Assembly (NCBI GenBank): GCA_963691655.1
Contig: OY829330.1
Span: forward strand, 19,152,182-19,216,181
Direction of reading: 5' to 3'
DNA length: 64,000 nucleotides
Source: Toxonevra muliebris
Taxonomy: Eukaryota; Arthropoda; Insecta; Diptera; Pallopteridae
The notes under the pieces are model-generated. The model did no database searches. It worked only from the letters and a program-made list of their open reading frames with translations, and was not told where the DNA came from. Each line of letters begins with the position of its first letter. Positions within the stretch are counted from its first letter, which is position 1. Shown here piece after piece: positions 1 to 10,909 of the stretch. The position numbers were made by a program, and so were the translations under genes.

Positions 1-809
1 CTTCACTGTTTAGGTGATCCAGATTTATATTATTTGTGTAACTGTACTCTAATGTGCATATTTCATGCATTTCAGATGAAATGAATCTAGTCAATAATAA
101 AATGTACAATAGGCAAAATTACTATGATAGGCAAAATTCTGAACAATATAGGCAAAACCCTAATAATAATAACTTTAGCCGCAATAGTAATGGTTATAAT
201 AATAACTTTCGCCGCAATAGTAACGGTAATAATAATAATAACAATTCGGGTATATATCGACCCAACAATAACAATTCTGAACAATACAGTCACAACAGCA
301 ACAATTCTAATTCATACCGCAATAACAATTTCTCAAGACAATCTAGAAATTCATTTCACAATTCATACCGAAACAACAACTTCTCAGGACAATCTAGAAA
401 CGACAATTTTATACAAGGAAATTCCAATAACAATAACCCAGAACCAATGGAAATAGGCAATGTACAAACAGAAGAGGTAAATTTAACGATGCCGCTTCAA
501 AATCAAAATTACCCGTAGTTGCTTTATCATTTAAAAAAAAATAAGATTAGATGTTTGATCGACACAGGTTCAGATACTAGCATTTTAAAACCAAATATTT
601 TCGAATGTTACCCCCATCAAACACTTGTTAAACCCCTATTATATAAAACTATAAACGGAGTTAACACTATTACATCTGGCATCATTACAATGATACCTAA
701 AGAATTTGGTTTCTCAGGAACTTTATCTTGAAAGGTTATCGACTTTACTAGTAACAAATACGATACGATAATAGGACAAAACTTTCTAATACCTTTAAAA
801 GCTAAGTAA
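1..809 (+). pseudogene. Errantivirus-like gag C-terminus and protease remnant
   Basis: An Asn/Ser/Arg-rich stretch with repeated NNNF-type segments (54-518) ends at a stop. The next frame (519-809) reads IRCLIDTGSDTSILK, the retropepsin active-site signature, and then, after an in-frame TGA at 729-731, YDTIIGQNFLIPLKAK, which looks like the distal protease segment. The order Asn-rich gag tail then protease is typical of 17.6/297/gypsy-type Ty3 elements. No reverse transcriptase follows, so this is an internally deleted remnant. The family name is inference; the protease motif is directly visible. The left edge of the window cuts it, so its 5' extent is unknown. Confidence 0.65.
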
Positions 810-1381
810 GTTTAAAACTAAAATAAGTTGGAACATATCCACAACATGTACAATGTACTGAAAAGGTACAAAAGTACATTATTCCATTAGACATTTACAT
901 ACAAAAGTACAGTCTCCCATTTTTTAAATTCACAGTATTATTTACCGAAATCACGGTAAATAATATAAATCCGTTGAAACTCAAGGTATATACATATATG
1001 CATTAAAGTATATGTGTATTTCTCATACAAAATTAGCGCGTTTTCTTTATATATTGTAACTCAAACAATAACCAGACGATCCAATTCCATTCGTTTCAAA
1101 AAATTCTCTCTCTATATAAATAATAACTACCGCAAACGGTTCATATATACAGATTCTGGCGTGTCTCATTATATACTCTTAAAAATATACATTAAATATT
1201 CTAAATTCTAATTAATTCTTCAAGCGCAATCAAAATTGTTTTCGATCATTGCTTAATATCTCTCTCTTTGAGCGAAAATTTGTTCGCTCGTTTGCACGAA
1301 CATTTGCTCGCTCTTCTGCATGAAATACAAAGCACAAGCTTGTACAAACGTTTTGAGTTTATAAAAAAAAACCCAACAATA
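810..1381. other. AT-rich stretch without a recognised gene
   Basis: Between the protease remnant and the Tc1-like element. Short open frames here lack any motif I recognise. It may contain LTR or flank of the errantivirus-like remnant, but no LTR ends could be identified. Confidence 0.5.
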
Positions 1382-1408
1382 AGGAGTGAGATCGAAAAAA
1401 TCTTAACA
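1382..1408. repeat. Left terminal inverted repeat of the Tc1-like element
   Basis: 27 bp starting AGGAGTGAGATCG. It pairs with 2615-2641 with a single mismatch (C/T at the twelfth base) and is preceded by the target TA at 1380-1381. Confidence 0.93.
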
Positions 1409-1513
1409 TATATAAAATTCAATAATTTTTACACGGTTGATCTTAGAGTTTTGATTTTTTTTATTTAATTGATAATATTTTAGAAATTACAGAAAAATAT
1501 AACTTTTATAGTT

Positions 1514-2487
1514 CTAACCACTATTTATGAACTCGTGGACCTTTTTTGGTAAGCCTTCCATTAGAAATTTGATAGTTGTTTCAGACACCTTTTTGGAACA
1601 GTTTGCCCATTTCCTTTTAAAATCTTCGATATTTTGGGACACCTTTTTTGTGCTCTTTAAGTTTCTTTTCACAAGAGCCCAATATCTCTCCGCTGGTCTT
1701 TGCTCGTGACAATTTGGAGGATTGGCCTTTCTTAGTACAAAAACTATGTTATTACTTTGGTACCACTCCAGAGCTTTCTTGCCGTAGTGACATGATGCCA
1801 AATCGGGCCAAAATTGTGTGCACACATTGTGCTCTCTTATGAAAGGAAGAAGTCTTTTTTTCAAACATTCTTTGATGTATATTTCGGTATTTATAGAGCC
1901 CACTGTAACAAATGACTTGCTTCTTTTGCCGCAACTGCATATAGCTTGCCATACTAGGAACTTTTTAGGAAATTTTGTCTGCTTTTGGATTCTAAATCGT
2001 TCTTCGACATTTTCTCGAGCATCAGCAACATAAAAATTTTGACTCGGAAGCTGCGTAAAATCTGCCAGTACATACGTTTCGTCGTCCATTATACAACCTG
2101 AATATTTTTGTATGAAATTCGATTTTAATTTCCGAGCCCTACTTTTGGCGTCTACATTTTTTGCAGCATTCCTGTCTGGAACTTTTTGGACTTTGGATGT
2201 TTTCAAACCTGCATTGGCTTTAAGTTTTCGCACCAAATAGTCAGAGCACTGGGCTAACCGGGCAGCTTTTCTACCAGATGTGTTTAGAGATCTTTTCAAT
2301 ATGCTTTCTATTTTCTTGGCTTTCCCAATATCATGCGGTCCTTGTTTTCTTCCCGAACCAGTTTTCCTATCGATGGTCAAATTCTCCTGAAACTGTTTAA
2401 TAACATTGGAAACAGTTTGACGGCAGACCTTCAATTCTTTAGAAAATTTTTAATAATTTTAAGACGTACTTCTTTTTCTTCACTCAT
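1514..2487 (-). pseudogene. Tc1/mariner-like transposase (DD37E-type), frameshifted near start
   Basis: The open frame 1514-2434 shows an N-terminal helix-turn-helix-like region (VCRQTVSNVIKQFQ, GSGRK linker) and a DDE catalytic domain. The first Asp lies in IMDDETY (residues 117-118), the second in FWPDLASCHY (D211) and the Glu in RPAERYW (E249). I count 37 residues between the second D and the E, which points to a D37E-type lineage. The natural ATG appears to be at 2487 (MSEEKEVRLKIIKN...). That frame and the main frame are out of register by one base near the T-run at about 2446-2450, so the intact start is lost. The catalytic residues remain. Family placement beyond Tc1/mariner is uncertain. 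Confidence 0.88.
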
Positions 2488-2614
2488 TTTGATCAAACTC
2501 ACAATAAATCAACATGTTTGTCATTAAAAATAACAACTGACATATTTTTCAAAGATAACTAGATCAAAGAAATTTTTAAATTTTACACCCAAAAAAAATT
2601 ATTAGGTAAACGTG

Positions 2615-2641
2615 TGTTAAGATTTTTTCAATCTCACTCCT
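2615..2641. repeat. Right terminal inverted repeat of the Tc1-like element
   Basis: Reverse complement of 1382-1408 at 26 of 27 positions, followed by TA at 2642-2643. Confidence 0.93.
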
Positions 2642-3811
2642 TAGATACAATACATTTGCATGCACGTTTTCCAAACACATTTTCTCTTTCTCTCTCTCTG
2701 TTCATATTCTTAGTTTCGGTTGAGTTGATTACTCCCAAAAAAAAAAAAATTAAATAAGACCTTTTTTAACTAAATTCATATAAGTTCAAATAAGGCACAA
2801 CCCACAGTTGACATACATAATACACCCGTATTATTCACCTGTGAGTTGACAAAGAAGTGCAACCCAATAAACATACGCACATGATTCCTACTCTGCATAC
2901 AATAAGCCAACCGTGGTTAGAACCCTACGTCGGGAAAAGCTTTCTGTGCTTGCCTTTTCACAAGAGAAGGACATCTCCGATCCTCTTATCTCTTGGCTGC
3001 AAAAGGCTGAGTAGCTCCTCTGCCAACATTAAGCTTTTCACCGATAGTAACATCTCTATATCCAACCTCTAATGTGCCCCGACTCATAGTCAATATTCGC
3101 AATCAGAACGGATTAACATCCCCACTAAGGTTGTATCCTACCATCCGCGTAAGAACAGTCTTACTCTAAATAAACCACTCTTCTTATTAAATTTTCAAAA
3201 CTTATTTGAAAAAAGGTGGCCGTCAACCACAGGTTTACAAAAGAACTTTTGCTTCTCATGCAAAAGTTTTATCCAACAGCTTCCCATGCTTTCAATTACA
3301 TGTTACTAAAACTCCATAGATCATCAAAACTCACTGCAAAACTGTTCACCAATACATGCTGCTAATGCGATAAACGATACACTACACCACCAGTGTCCCA
3401 CCGAAACATCGGGAGCATCAAGATCAAACCAAAAACCTCCAGCCGAAGACGTAGCCGTGCACGCCGTATGCTCAAGTCAACAATGCAAACGCTCCAGCAG
3501 GTTGAGGCTAATGCATCTTATGTTACTATTACGTCTGCTTATGTTTTTCATGCATTACATACATTTATTCTGTTCCATTACATACATTTATTCTGATCTA
3601 TTACAGACAATTATCCTGATCTAGTACTTGTACTAAAATATATTAACTATAAGCTTTTGTCTCTATAATTCTAAACTTGCTATAAAAGCTACCCACTTAT
3701 TCATTTTTGTTCTAAGTCTCATTACTATTCACGTCATATAAGTACACTTTGTATCATCATACACATACGCGAATCCGAATCGCCCCAAAGCATCAACGTG
3801 CTATTTTTTTA
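2642..3811. other. Unassigned region with a possible BEL 3'-ORF tail
   Basis: Mostly AT-rich with no gene I can name. Around 3393-3510 (+) a frame reads SSRRRSRARRMLKSTMQTLQQ, which resembles the C-terminal tail of the zinc-knuckle 3' ORF of BEL-A (RRRVHCLLKSAVQTFQQLQQ, 13400-13450). This may be the decayed 3' end of another BEL/Pao element. The match is short and the rest of the region gives no support. Confidence 0.3.
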
Positions 3812-4277
3812 TGTGTAAACATTTTAGCTCACGGTATGGGAAAAATTTCAAATGTGTAAAAAGTAAGAATAACTGTAACGTAAGATGTAAGATAACTGTA
3901 ACGTCCAGTTCCCCTCTCGCTCACACTACGGCGCGGCATGACTGTGCTACTCTAAACAACAAAGAGAAGAGGAGAAGAGAGGGAGAAATTAAAATACGAG
4001 CGGAGTTTGTTTGTTTGTACATACGAAAACAAAATGGGTGTGTACATTTATTCGAGGAAGAATTATTTGTTGGTGTTAAACGTGTGGAGATCGACAATAC
4101 CATACAAACAGAGAAGTCGCCGTAGCAAACACAGTCTTTTCATAAGTTTTCATTCGGTTAGTTAGATTGCATTAAAATTAAATATTTTTTTAAATATAAA
4201 AACAATACAAAATGATAAGTAATAAGGAATATAGGTTTCAATAAATGTATAAACAAAATATAGTGATAATGATAGCA
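3812..4277 (+). repeat. LTR-like dispersed repeat, copy 1
   Basis: A 466-bp sequence beginning TGTGTAAACATTTTAGC and ending AATGATAGCA, so TG...CA termini, with an AATAAA near the end. A second copy lies in opposite orientation at 23871-24360. It contains an open frame (3811-4125) present in both copies, but that frame has no recognised domain and is probably incidental. No target duplication is evident, so the LTR interpretation is inference. Confidence 0.6.
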
Positions 4278-5167
4278 AATCACGGCATTATAAAAATTTT
4301 GCTTTGTACATTAACATTAGAGAGGCAACACTTTTTTTTTCTATGTAAATAGCAAAAATGTTAAACAGAGAAAATCAAACTTATTTATTATAAAATCACT
4401 TATTTACTTCAAAAAAAATACATTCTTTTTTATTTTTATTAAATGCAGTTAAGACAACTCTCTTTGCGGTGCTTTTAAAAAGTAGTTGGGTGACTAGCCA
4501 TCCCTGTTGCCTTTCTAAGGTAAAATGCGGAAAGCACTTATCGTCGCCTGAGGATTGATTTGACGTATGTGTGTACAAATTCATATACCTATACGCCAAA
4601 TCAATTCTCAGGCGTCGTTATGTAAAATTTTCACATATAATAAAACTTCAAATTGACAGGAAGAAAAACGTAAAGCGCGAAAAAAAGATGCAATTGCAGC
4701 TGCGTATATGCGAGCATATATATCCCGATGCATTGAGTAAAAGAAAAATAATGCAACATTTCAGCCCTATTCACGATTTGGTGCAATTGCAAAATTTGTA
4801 TGCTATCACAACAACAAATATACGTGATATGGAATAAAAATTTGCATTTGCAATGATTCAAGACCATTTGCAATTTATGGTGAATTGGGCTATTATATAT
4901 AAAAGATAATGATATCTAATAAGTTTTTAAGTTTATAAAATAATTGTTTTAATTTGAATTAATTACCTAAGCATATAGATTATACATTAAATCCCTATAT
5001 ATGGCTATACATATGTGAGCTTAGGTATATGACATTCAGTTAGCTTAACTGTTTACACATCAAATATCTTGCGTGCCTTGCACACATCCATTGTTTTATT
5101 TAATTAAATTAATTATAACGTTTTAACGAAAATAAATTATCTTTTCATTAAATCGTTAGAAGATTAA
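4278..5167. other. AT-rich region, no recognised gene
   Basis: Apart from the inverted repeat at 4542-4617, I see no coding or element signature. Several frames of 60-90 codons overlap on both strands, as expected by chance in AT-rich DNA. Confidence 0.5.
4542..4617. repeat. 27-bp inverted repeat (hairpin)
   Basis: 4542-4568 is the reverse complement of 4591-4617 at 24 of 27 positions, around a 22-base spacer. It could be a foldback element relic or a head-to-head junction of a small DNA transposon. No transposase or target duplication was found. Confidence 0.7.
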
Positions 5168-5754
5168 TCAGTATCTGTTTATGACAAACTGCATCATTGC
5201 AGGGTTACTGGTAAAGAAGGAGAGTATCATCTCGACTTCTCTTATAAATGATGAAAGATCATTTCCTCTGCTTCCATTGAACTCCTTTATCCTGGAAGCT
5301 TCTTTTAATAATTCTGATGCCGGGAGCTTGAAAGGTGTTGTTGCTGGTGGTGACATTTGTGGCTGCTGTTCCTGTTGAAGCTGTTGTTGCTGAATTTCTT
5401 GTTGTTGTTGCTGAAATTGTTGTTGTTGTAATTGTATTTGTTGTTTTGCTGCTGTTGCTGTTGTAATACTCGTTCAAGCTGAAGTATTTTCTCTTGTAGT
5501 TGCTGCTACTCCATATTTTTTTCGGTGGGTACTTCGATATGTCTTCTGCTGTCGAAAGTCTTCTCACGCTTACTTTTCATATATTTTTTATTTAAAAACA
5601 AAATAATCTCACTTAAGTTTTTGGACTAAACATATGTTAGCGGATGTTCACTTAATCGAACGTTGATTGTAATTTTTTGTTTGTGTAGCGCTCTTTTTAA
5701 ATAATTCTTTGGAATTATTTTACTCTGACTGCGCCAGGTATAGTTTTATTAGCT
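5168..5754 (-). pseudogene. Errantivirus-like 5' fragment: LTR tip, PBS, gag start
   Basis: On the minus strand, 5736-5721 reads TGGCGCAGTCAGAGTA, a serine-type primer binding site like those of 17.6/297-type elements. About 210 bases downstream a Gln-rich frame (from about 5522) leads into SRIKEFNGSRGNDLSSFIRE, a typical gag N-terminal motif. A TAG interrupts the third codon of the likely start and the gag stops at 5168 after about 60 more codons. The 18 bases 5737-5754 should be the tip of the 5' LTR. Osv-U is inserted immediately beyond, so the rest of this LTR is expected from 22624 onward. Confidence 0.6.
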
Positions 5755-6154
5755 TGTGACGACGCAAATTTGGGACCCAAATTATATCCGCACAACATAC
5801 GGCTGTGGCCTACGCAGTAGCATCAACACCGCCACTGTACATCAACACCACCACTGTACAGCAACACCGCCTCTGTACATCGACACCGCCACTGTGCACC
5901 AGCATGAAAGAAAAGAAGAAAAAAAAACAAACAAAGAAGTCACGTAGGCAAAAGAAAACAACAACAATTACAATTCATGCTGCCTACAGCACACACACAA
6001 ATAACGGGACGATCGTATGATGTAGACAGCCTGCTACGATAGAAATTCGAATATTGTCATACGATCAAATTAACCAATGAGAGCGTGCCAACACAGCAAT
6101 TCCAGTAGTGACTAGAAATCAGAAAACAAAACAAGGAAGAGGAAGCATGACAAC

Positions 6155-6190
6155 TATAAAAGGCACACGCACGATACCGAGTCAGTCAGT
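6155..6190 (+). promoter_or_regulatory. Osv-U LTR core promoter (TATA box and initiator)
   Basis: TATAAAAG at 6155-6162, then a TCAGTC initiator-like motif whose A is at about 6184, 29 bases from the first T of the box. The same arrangement recurs in the 3' LTR (TATAAAAG at 21746-21753). This marks the probable U3/R boundary. Confidence 0.7.
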
Positions 6191-6409
6191 ATCCAGCAAG
6201 CAGTACTGGAAGACGGTTGTCACAGAACAACCAGCAGCAAGTTAGTTATCATCAAGCAGCGGTAGAAGACGGTTGTCCCCGAACAATTAGCAGCGCATAA
6301 ATAAAGAGCCAGCATCATCACAGCAGAGCAGCGGCAGAGAGCAAGCACCGGAATAAGTACAGGCAAGTAGCTTACGACTTAGTTATATTTTCTTTTCGCA
6401 ATAGGACCG

Positions 6410-6745
6410 AAAGTGGGCATCAGGCGGAAGCGACAAGTGACGCGTCGGAGCGGTATACCCAGCCACTCGCCACTTGACGCTACCTGACTGGTGAGCACAT
6501 AACGGAACGAGTAGGGACGTCTTGGATCGGTTCATCCGACCATCGCCCCTTTCGCACCCGTGACCCAACAAATGCTAAAGAACTGAAAGTGGGAATCAGG
6601 TGGAAGCGACAAGTGACGCGTCGGAGCGGTGTACCCAGCCACTCGCCACTTGACGCTACCTGACTGGTGAGCACATAACGGAATGAATAGGGACGTCTTG
6701 GATCGGTTCATCCGGCCGACGCCCCTCTCGCAACCGTGACCTTAA
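6410..6745 (+). repeat. Tandem duplication of ~176 bp in Osv-U 5' LTR
   Basis: The segment starting GAAAGTGGGCATCAGG occurs twice (about 6410 and 6587) with a few substitutions. The 3' LTR has it once (from about 22008), so it was duplicated or lost after the LTRs diverged. Confidence 0.85.
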
Positions 6746-6787
6746 AATTCGGACGCCCGCGACGCATCAAGCTATTCTGTACGCTCC

Positions 6788-7170
6788 GTATTCTCGCCCT
6801 ACCAGGCGCATTTCATCATTTGTGAACAACGCTCTGCACGCTCCGTATTCTCGCCTTATCAGACGCATCTCATCTTTTGTGAACAACGCTCTGCACGCTC
6901 CGTATTCTCGCCCTACCAGGCGCTTTTCCTCATTTGTAAACAACGCTCTGCACGCTCCCTATTCTCGCCCTACCAGGTGCATTTCATCATTTGTGAACAA
7001 CGCTCTGCACGCTCCGTATTCATCATTTGTGAACAACGCTCGGCACGCTCCATATTCTCGCCCTACCAGGCGCATTTCATCATTCGTGAACAACGATCTG
7101 CACGTACCGTATGCTCGCCCAACCAAGCTCATTTCATCAACTGTGAAAAACGCTCTGCACGCTCCGTATG
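6788..7170 (+). repeat. 57-bp minisatellite in Osv-U 5' LTR (~6.5 units)
   Basis: Unit begins ATTCTCGCCCTACCAGG and ends GCACGCTCCGT. One unit is truncated at about 7018-7054. The unit length is divisible by three, which creates a spurious open frame through the array. The 3' LTR has three units (about 22205-22376). Confidence 0.9.
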
Positions 7171-7411
7171 CTCATCCTGAAGACTAATCCAGTTCAACAC
7201 CGGAGGCAGTAAGACTAAACCTTTTTGTGTATATTGAATAACATTGTAAATTTAAATTATAAAGTGAATTAAAAGAAACGTAGAATTAAAAAAGAATGTG
7301 TCTCAATAAATAAAGTTAGGGTTCCCCTGCAACCAATAAATTTTGGAACAAAAGGAACCTCTGGAGCCCGCTGAGTTCTACCCCGGCCAAAGAGAGAAAA
7401 GTTTCGTTACA

Positions 7412-7429
7412 TGGCGCCCGAGCAGGGAC
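7412..7429 (+). promoter_or_regulatory. Osv-U primer binding site, lysine-tRNA type
   Basis: TGGCGCCCGAGCAGGGAC directly after the LTR. The same 18 bases occur in Osv-T (minus strand, 30409-30426, 37771-37788, 45285-45302). The start matches the class of sites primed by tRNA-Lys, as reported for Osvaldo-type elements. The exact tRNA was not tested. Confidence 0.8.
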
Positions 7430-7827
7430 CCTGAAGTAAAAAAAAAAAACAAAACAAGAAACTCACAGACAATTGAGACACATAGTGAAGAGTAAATATA
7501 TATAATAATAAAATCACGAATACAATATAAAAAAAAAAGGAGAAACTATTGTGTAGAAAATAAACTCTTGTGCGCGGAAAGACAAAAAGATAATAAAACT
7601 CTCGTGTAGACAATAAACCCCTGTGCGGAAAAATAAAAAAAATATAAATCTACAAACGCCGGTGTAAAAGAAAGCAAGAAATTTCCTGTGTAAAGAAAAC
7701 TCTGAAAAAAAAGAAAAAAAAAACTCTAGATAAAAAAAAAAAAAAATTATTATTAGAAAATATAAAATTGTTATTAGAAAAAAAAAAACACTCGAAGCAA
7801 TAAACAACAAATCGTGATCTGGTTAAC

Positions 7828-9000
7828 ATGGCGAAATTGGTATGGATCTACAACATCCGTAAAGGGGAACTGACGGAGTATGCAATAGAGTTCGGCCTAG
7901 ACGACACAGGCACCGTAGAAGAGCTGCGCAAACGTCTAGTGAATTTCGTATTAGATGGAAACTTCTCTGAAGACGTCCATGGGCGACTAGACATATTGGA
8001 AGCACGCTACACTAAGGTGCTTTCCCCGTGTCCATCGCATGTGCCACTCACCGCTCGAGATCCATACCCTCAGGAGTTCCACGCGAAGAAGTCTAGCCAT
8101 CACATCCATTTCTGCTATCACCCGCTGAAGCGACCAGTACCGCCACGCACTTACACAACACCCACCTTTCACCACCTTACACGCGTATGCCGAGCAAGGT
8201 CCACGCAGTGCAGGAGGCAACTCTTGCCACCACTTACCCACCCAACGTCCACCTTCCTTGATCTGACACACCTGTACCAAGCTAGGCAAACGTAGCGCCA
8301 GGGGCAATACCGAACAGGATGTCTGCAACCCACTCCATAGCCATGGACCGCATCCGGAAGTGGACAGTGAGGTTTAATGGGGGCAACGACCCTCTCGAAT
8401 TTATTGAAAGGGTGGAGGAGTTAATGGCAGTATACGGGTTTGACAGAAATTGGATGCCACAAGCCATGCCACAGCTGCTGACGGAAAGGGCCCTGACATG
8501 GTTCCGCAACAACGACGGGCAATAGCGATATTGGGACGAATTTAAAGAACATTTTTTGGAATTCTTCCTTCCTCCGCGATACCTTGAGGACTTAGACGAT
8601 GAGATTCGCCGGAGAGCACAGCGGCCCAGAGAGACATTCAAAGACTATGTCTTGGCCATGCAAAACATGATGAGGTACGCCCACTAAAATGAAGCCAATA
8701 AACTGGAGCGTATTTTTAAAAATTGCCGGCATGAGTACCAACTGTACGTAAAGCGAAGAGACTTTACCACGCTGAGGGAGTTGGTAAAGCTGGCCGATGA
8801 CCTCGATGTCATCCATGCAACGGTGGCGAGGCACAACATCGAACAACATCCTAACGAGGAGTGGAACCGAGTGATAAAAGGCGAACCATAACCCAATGTC
8901 GACCCAAGGACGGCCTGCCACAGATGTGGAGGTCAAGGTCACAGCTCTTGTTCTGCTGGGACTGTGGCAAAAACAAACACGAACGTTCTCATGGCGGACG
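7828..9000 (+). pseudogene. Osv-U gag, broken
   Basis: Starts at ATG 7828 (MAKLVWIYNIRKGELTEYA), closely resembling the Osv-T gag start (M-x-RLSWVYTLRKDDLLVYA). The central region RKWTVRFNGGNDPLEFIERV and MPQLLTERALTWFRNN (8343-8515) also aligns with Osv-T. A CCHC-like segment (CHRCGGQGH, about 8917) is damaged. There are frameshifts at about 8070-8320, a TAG at 8523-8525, a TAA at about 8686 and another stop near 8891. Function when intact: capsid/nucleocapsid. The gene cannot make a full product now. Confidence 0.85.
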
Positions 9001-9391
9001 GCAGCCCAAGGCATGTCCTTGAAGAGATTTTGATATGTATTCAGCTAGGGGATCGGGAGTGTATGGTGCCTCTACTCATACTACCAGATGTCATCGACCC
9101 ACTCATCCTCGGGATGGACGAAAATTAATGCCACCTTCAGCTGTGGCGGACAGACCATCACACTCAGTGAGGCCGCTCTGAAGCAACCTCAAAATCATGT
9201 TGCTACGTGCACCGTCGTACGACCGGTTGGTGAGGATGAGCAAGGGATGATAGAGGCCTTTCTTAAGGTCGAACTGGAGAAATTCGAACACCTTACAGAC
9301 ACTTCTGACATCAGTTCCCATCGAATTATCATGAAGGATGAGCGGCCCATTAAGCAGCGGTATTATCCGAAAAACCCAGCTATGCAAGAAA
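9000..9391 (+). pseudogene. Osv-U protease distal part and pre-RT linker
   Basis: After a damaged zinc knuckle, the frame reads NVLMADGSPRHVLEE and VIDPLILGMD, which match the distal half of the Osv-T protease. The DTG active-site half is absent. The linker then continues to RYYPKNPAMQE, which in Osv-T immediately precedes the reverse transcriptase. Here the sequence jumps straight to the integrase N-terminal region. Confidence 0.8.
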
Positions 9392-10650
9392 ATTTCCCAG
9401 ATTACACCATACAGGAGGGCAATCTATACCGACACATTCCACAATCAGCAGAAGAAGCCGACGGTGGCGTATATAAACTATGCGTGCCAACATCATCGCG
9501 ATCCAGAGTCATGCAGGAGAACCACGACAACGCAACAGCAGGGTACCTGGGTGTCAGGAAAACCATTGCTCGGGCCTACCGCCGATACTACTGGCCGGGC
9601 ATGGCGAGGGAAATCAGCAAGTACGTCCGGAGCTGCGAGTCCTGCCAGAAGTTCAAGGCAGTGCAGCAGAAACCAGCTGGGAAGATGTTCACTCACATCG
9701 CTGAAGAACCATGGGCCTGGCTGTGTGCCGATTTTGTGGGGCCACTACCACGCTCAAAACATGGCAATACCATGCTGCTGGTGTTCTTTGATAAATTTTA
9801 GAAATGGACAGAAATGATCGCAATGCGCAGAGCGACCAGTGAAGGGCTACAGAAGGCGTTCCGGGAGCGGATACTAGCGAGGTATGGTATTCCCAAGGCG
9901 CTAATAACTGACAATGGGACCCAATTCACGAGTAGGACCTTCCGGAGATTCCTACAGGACATGGGGGTGAGGCATCAGTTCACGGCGCCATACACGCCCC
10001 AAGAAAACCCGACCGAGAGAGCGAATCGTACCATCAAGACGATTATCGCACAATTATCAAGTCCCTGGCCATCAACTCTAGCGTCTCCGAAACCACTGGG
10101 TACAGCCCCGCTTTCCTTACTCAAGGACGAGAACCGAGTCTCCTAAAGACCTTGTATGACGAAACGACGCTGGGCCCTGGGGCATCTACGCTCACTATCG
10201 ATGAGCGAGCTTCCAGTATGCGTGACATCTTCAGCATCATCCGACGCAACCTAGCTCGGGCTGCGCAAGACCAGGCACGCCACTATAATCTTCGGCGACG
10301 TGCATGGAGACCCACTATCGGCGGGCAGCAGACAGCACCACCTATCCAAGGCAGTTGACAGCTTTGCAGCGAAACTAGCTCCAAAGTTCGATGGGCCATT
10401 CCGAGTGCTATCCTTCGATTCCCCGGTTATCGTAAGAGTAACAGCCAGGGACAGCGCGAGTCCGAATAGCTCACCTCAGCGAGCTGAAGGAATTCCACAG
10501 CGGGGAAAGCACCACACCAACTCCAAGATCAACGCAGCCAACGACATCCCCAGGCACCCAGCGTACCACCAGAAAGCATGCAGGTCCTTTCAACAATCCA
10601 ACGTCCCAGCACAACCCGAAGCCCCGCGTAGGCGCCTCCCAACACTGTAA
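9392..10650 (+). pseudogene. Osv-U integrase, broken
   Basis: Begins FPDYTIQEGNLYRHIP, passes the zinc-binding region (CESCQKF) and the catalytic core with all three acidic positions: CADFVGPLP, ITDNGTQF and PQENPTERANR. A TAG at 9799-9801 replaces a Ser codon (FDKF-stop-KWTE; Osv-T has FDRFSKWTE). Frameshifts near 10080-10150 and 10340 separate the C-terminal part (RRNLARAAQDQARHYNLRRR, then KAVDSFAAKLAPKFDGPFRV). No chromodomain was seen. When intact it would insert the cDNA into the genome. Confidence 0.87.
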
Positions 10651-10909
10651 GGACAACGCCTAGTAACCTACTGCATCCGCCCATGAAGGCTCCGCACCGC
10701 CCCAAGAAAACGAAAAAAAAAGGCAGTTATTTTCAAATTTACTCCTTTCAACATCAAATAAATCCAAGCAGGCAGCCCAAATTTTCAAATAAATGCAGCA
10801 TTTATATTTTTCTTTATTCAAAAAAAAAATAAGCAAATAAATAAAGCCTACGCATGCGGCGATGCAAAGTAAGCCAGTCATTCGTAGTTTACCCACAGAA
10901 GAGAACAGA
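10651..10909 (+). other. Osv-U spacer between integrase and ORF3
   Basis: No coding signature. A short AT-rich interval that may hold a splice acceptor or a subgenomic start for ORF3, though I cannot demonstrate either. Confidence 0.5.

Larger units (their letters stand above)
1382..2641 (-). mobile_element. Tc1/mariner-like DNA transposon, TA target duplication
   Basis: A 1260-bp element bounded by 27-bp terminal inverted repeats (26/27 identical) with a TA dinucleotide outside each end (1380-1381 and 2642-2643). It carries one minus-strand transposase gene. Size, TA duplication and DDE transposase together define a Tc1/mariner superfamily element. The ends are almost identical to each other, so the insertion is probably not very old, although the transposase is broken near its N-terminus. 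Confidence 0.93.
5755..7411 (+). repeat. Osv-U 5' LTR (1657 bp)
   Basis: Begins TGTGACGACGCAAATT and ends AGTTTCGTTACA, followed directly by the PBS. It holds a TATA box at 6155, an AATAAA near 7306, a tandem duplication of a roughly 176-bp segment (6410-6745) and a 57-bp minisatellite (6788-7170). The 3' LTR has one copy of the 176-bp segment and about three minisatellite units, making it about 1.27 kb. The extra 380 bp therefore comes from internal repeat gain or loss. Confidence 0.92.

Noticed and set aside
2857..3072. 71-aa plus-strand frame as a gene
   Set aside because: No motif, no conserved copy in the window, and overlapping frames are similar in length.
3811..4125. 104-aa frame conserved between two loci (also 24017-24388)
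   Set aside because: Conservation is explained by the dispersed LTR-like repeat; no domain, and the second copy has an insertion in the middle.
6822..7187. 121-codon open frame of repeated HAPYSRPTRRISSFVNNAL-type units
   Set aside because: It is the 57-bp LTR minisatellite read in frame because 57 is divisible by three; it lies in the LTR and has no conserved start or domain.
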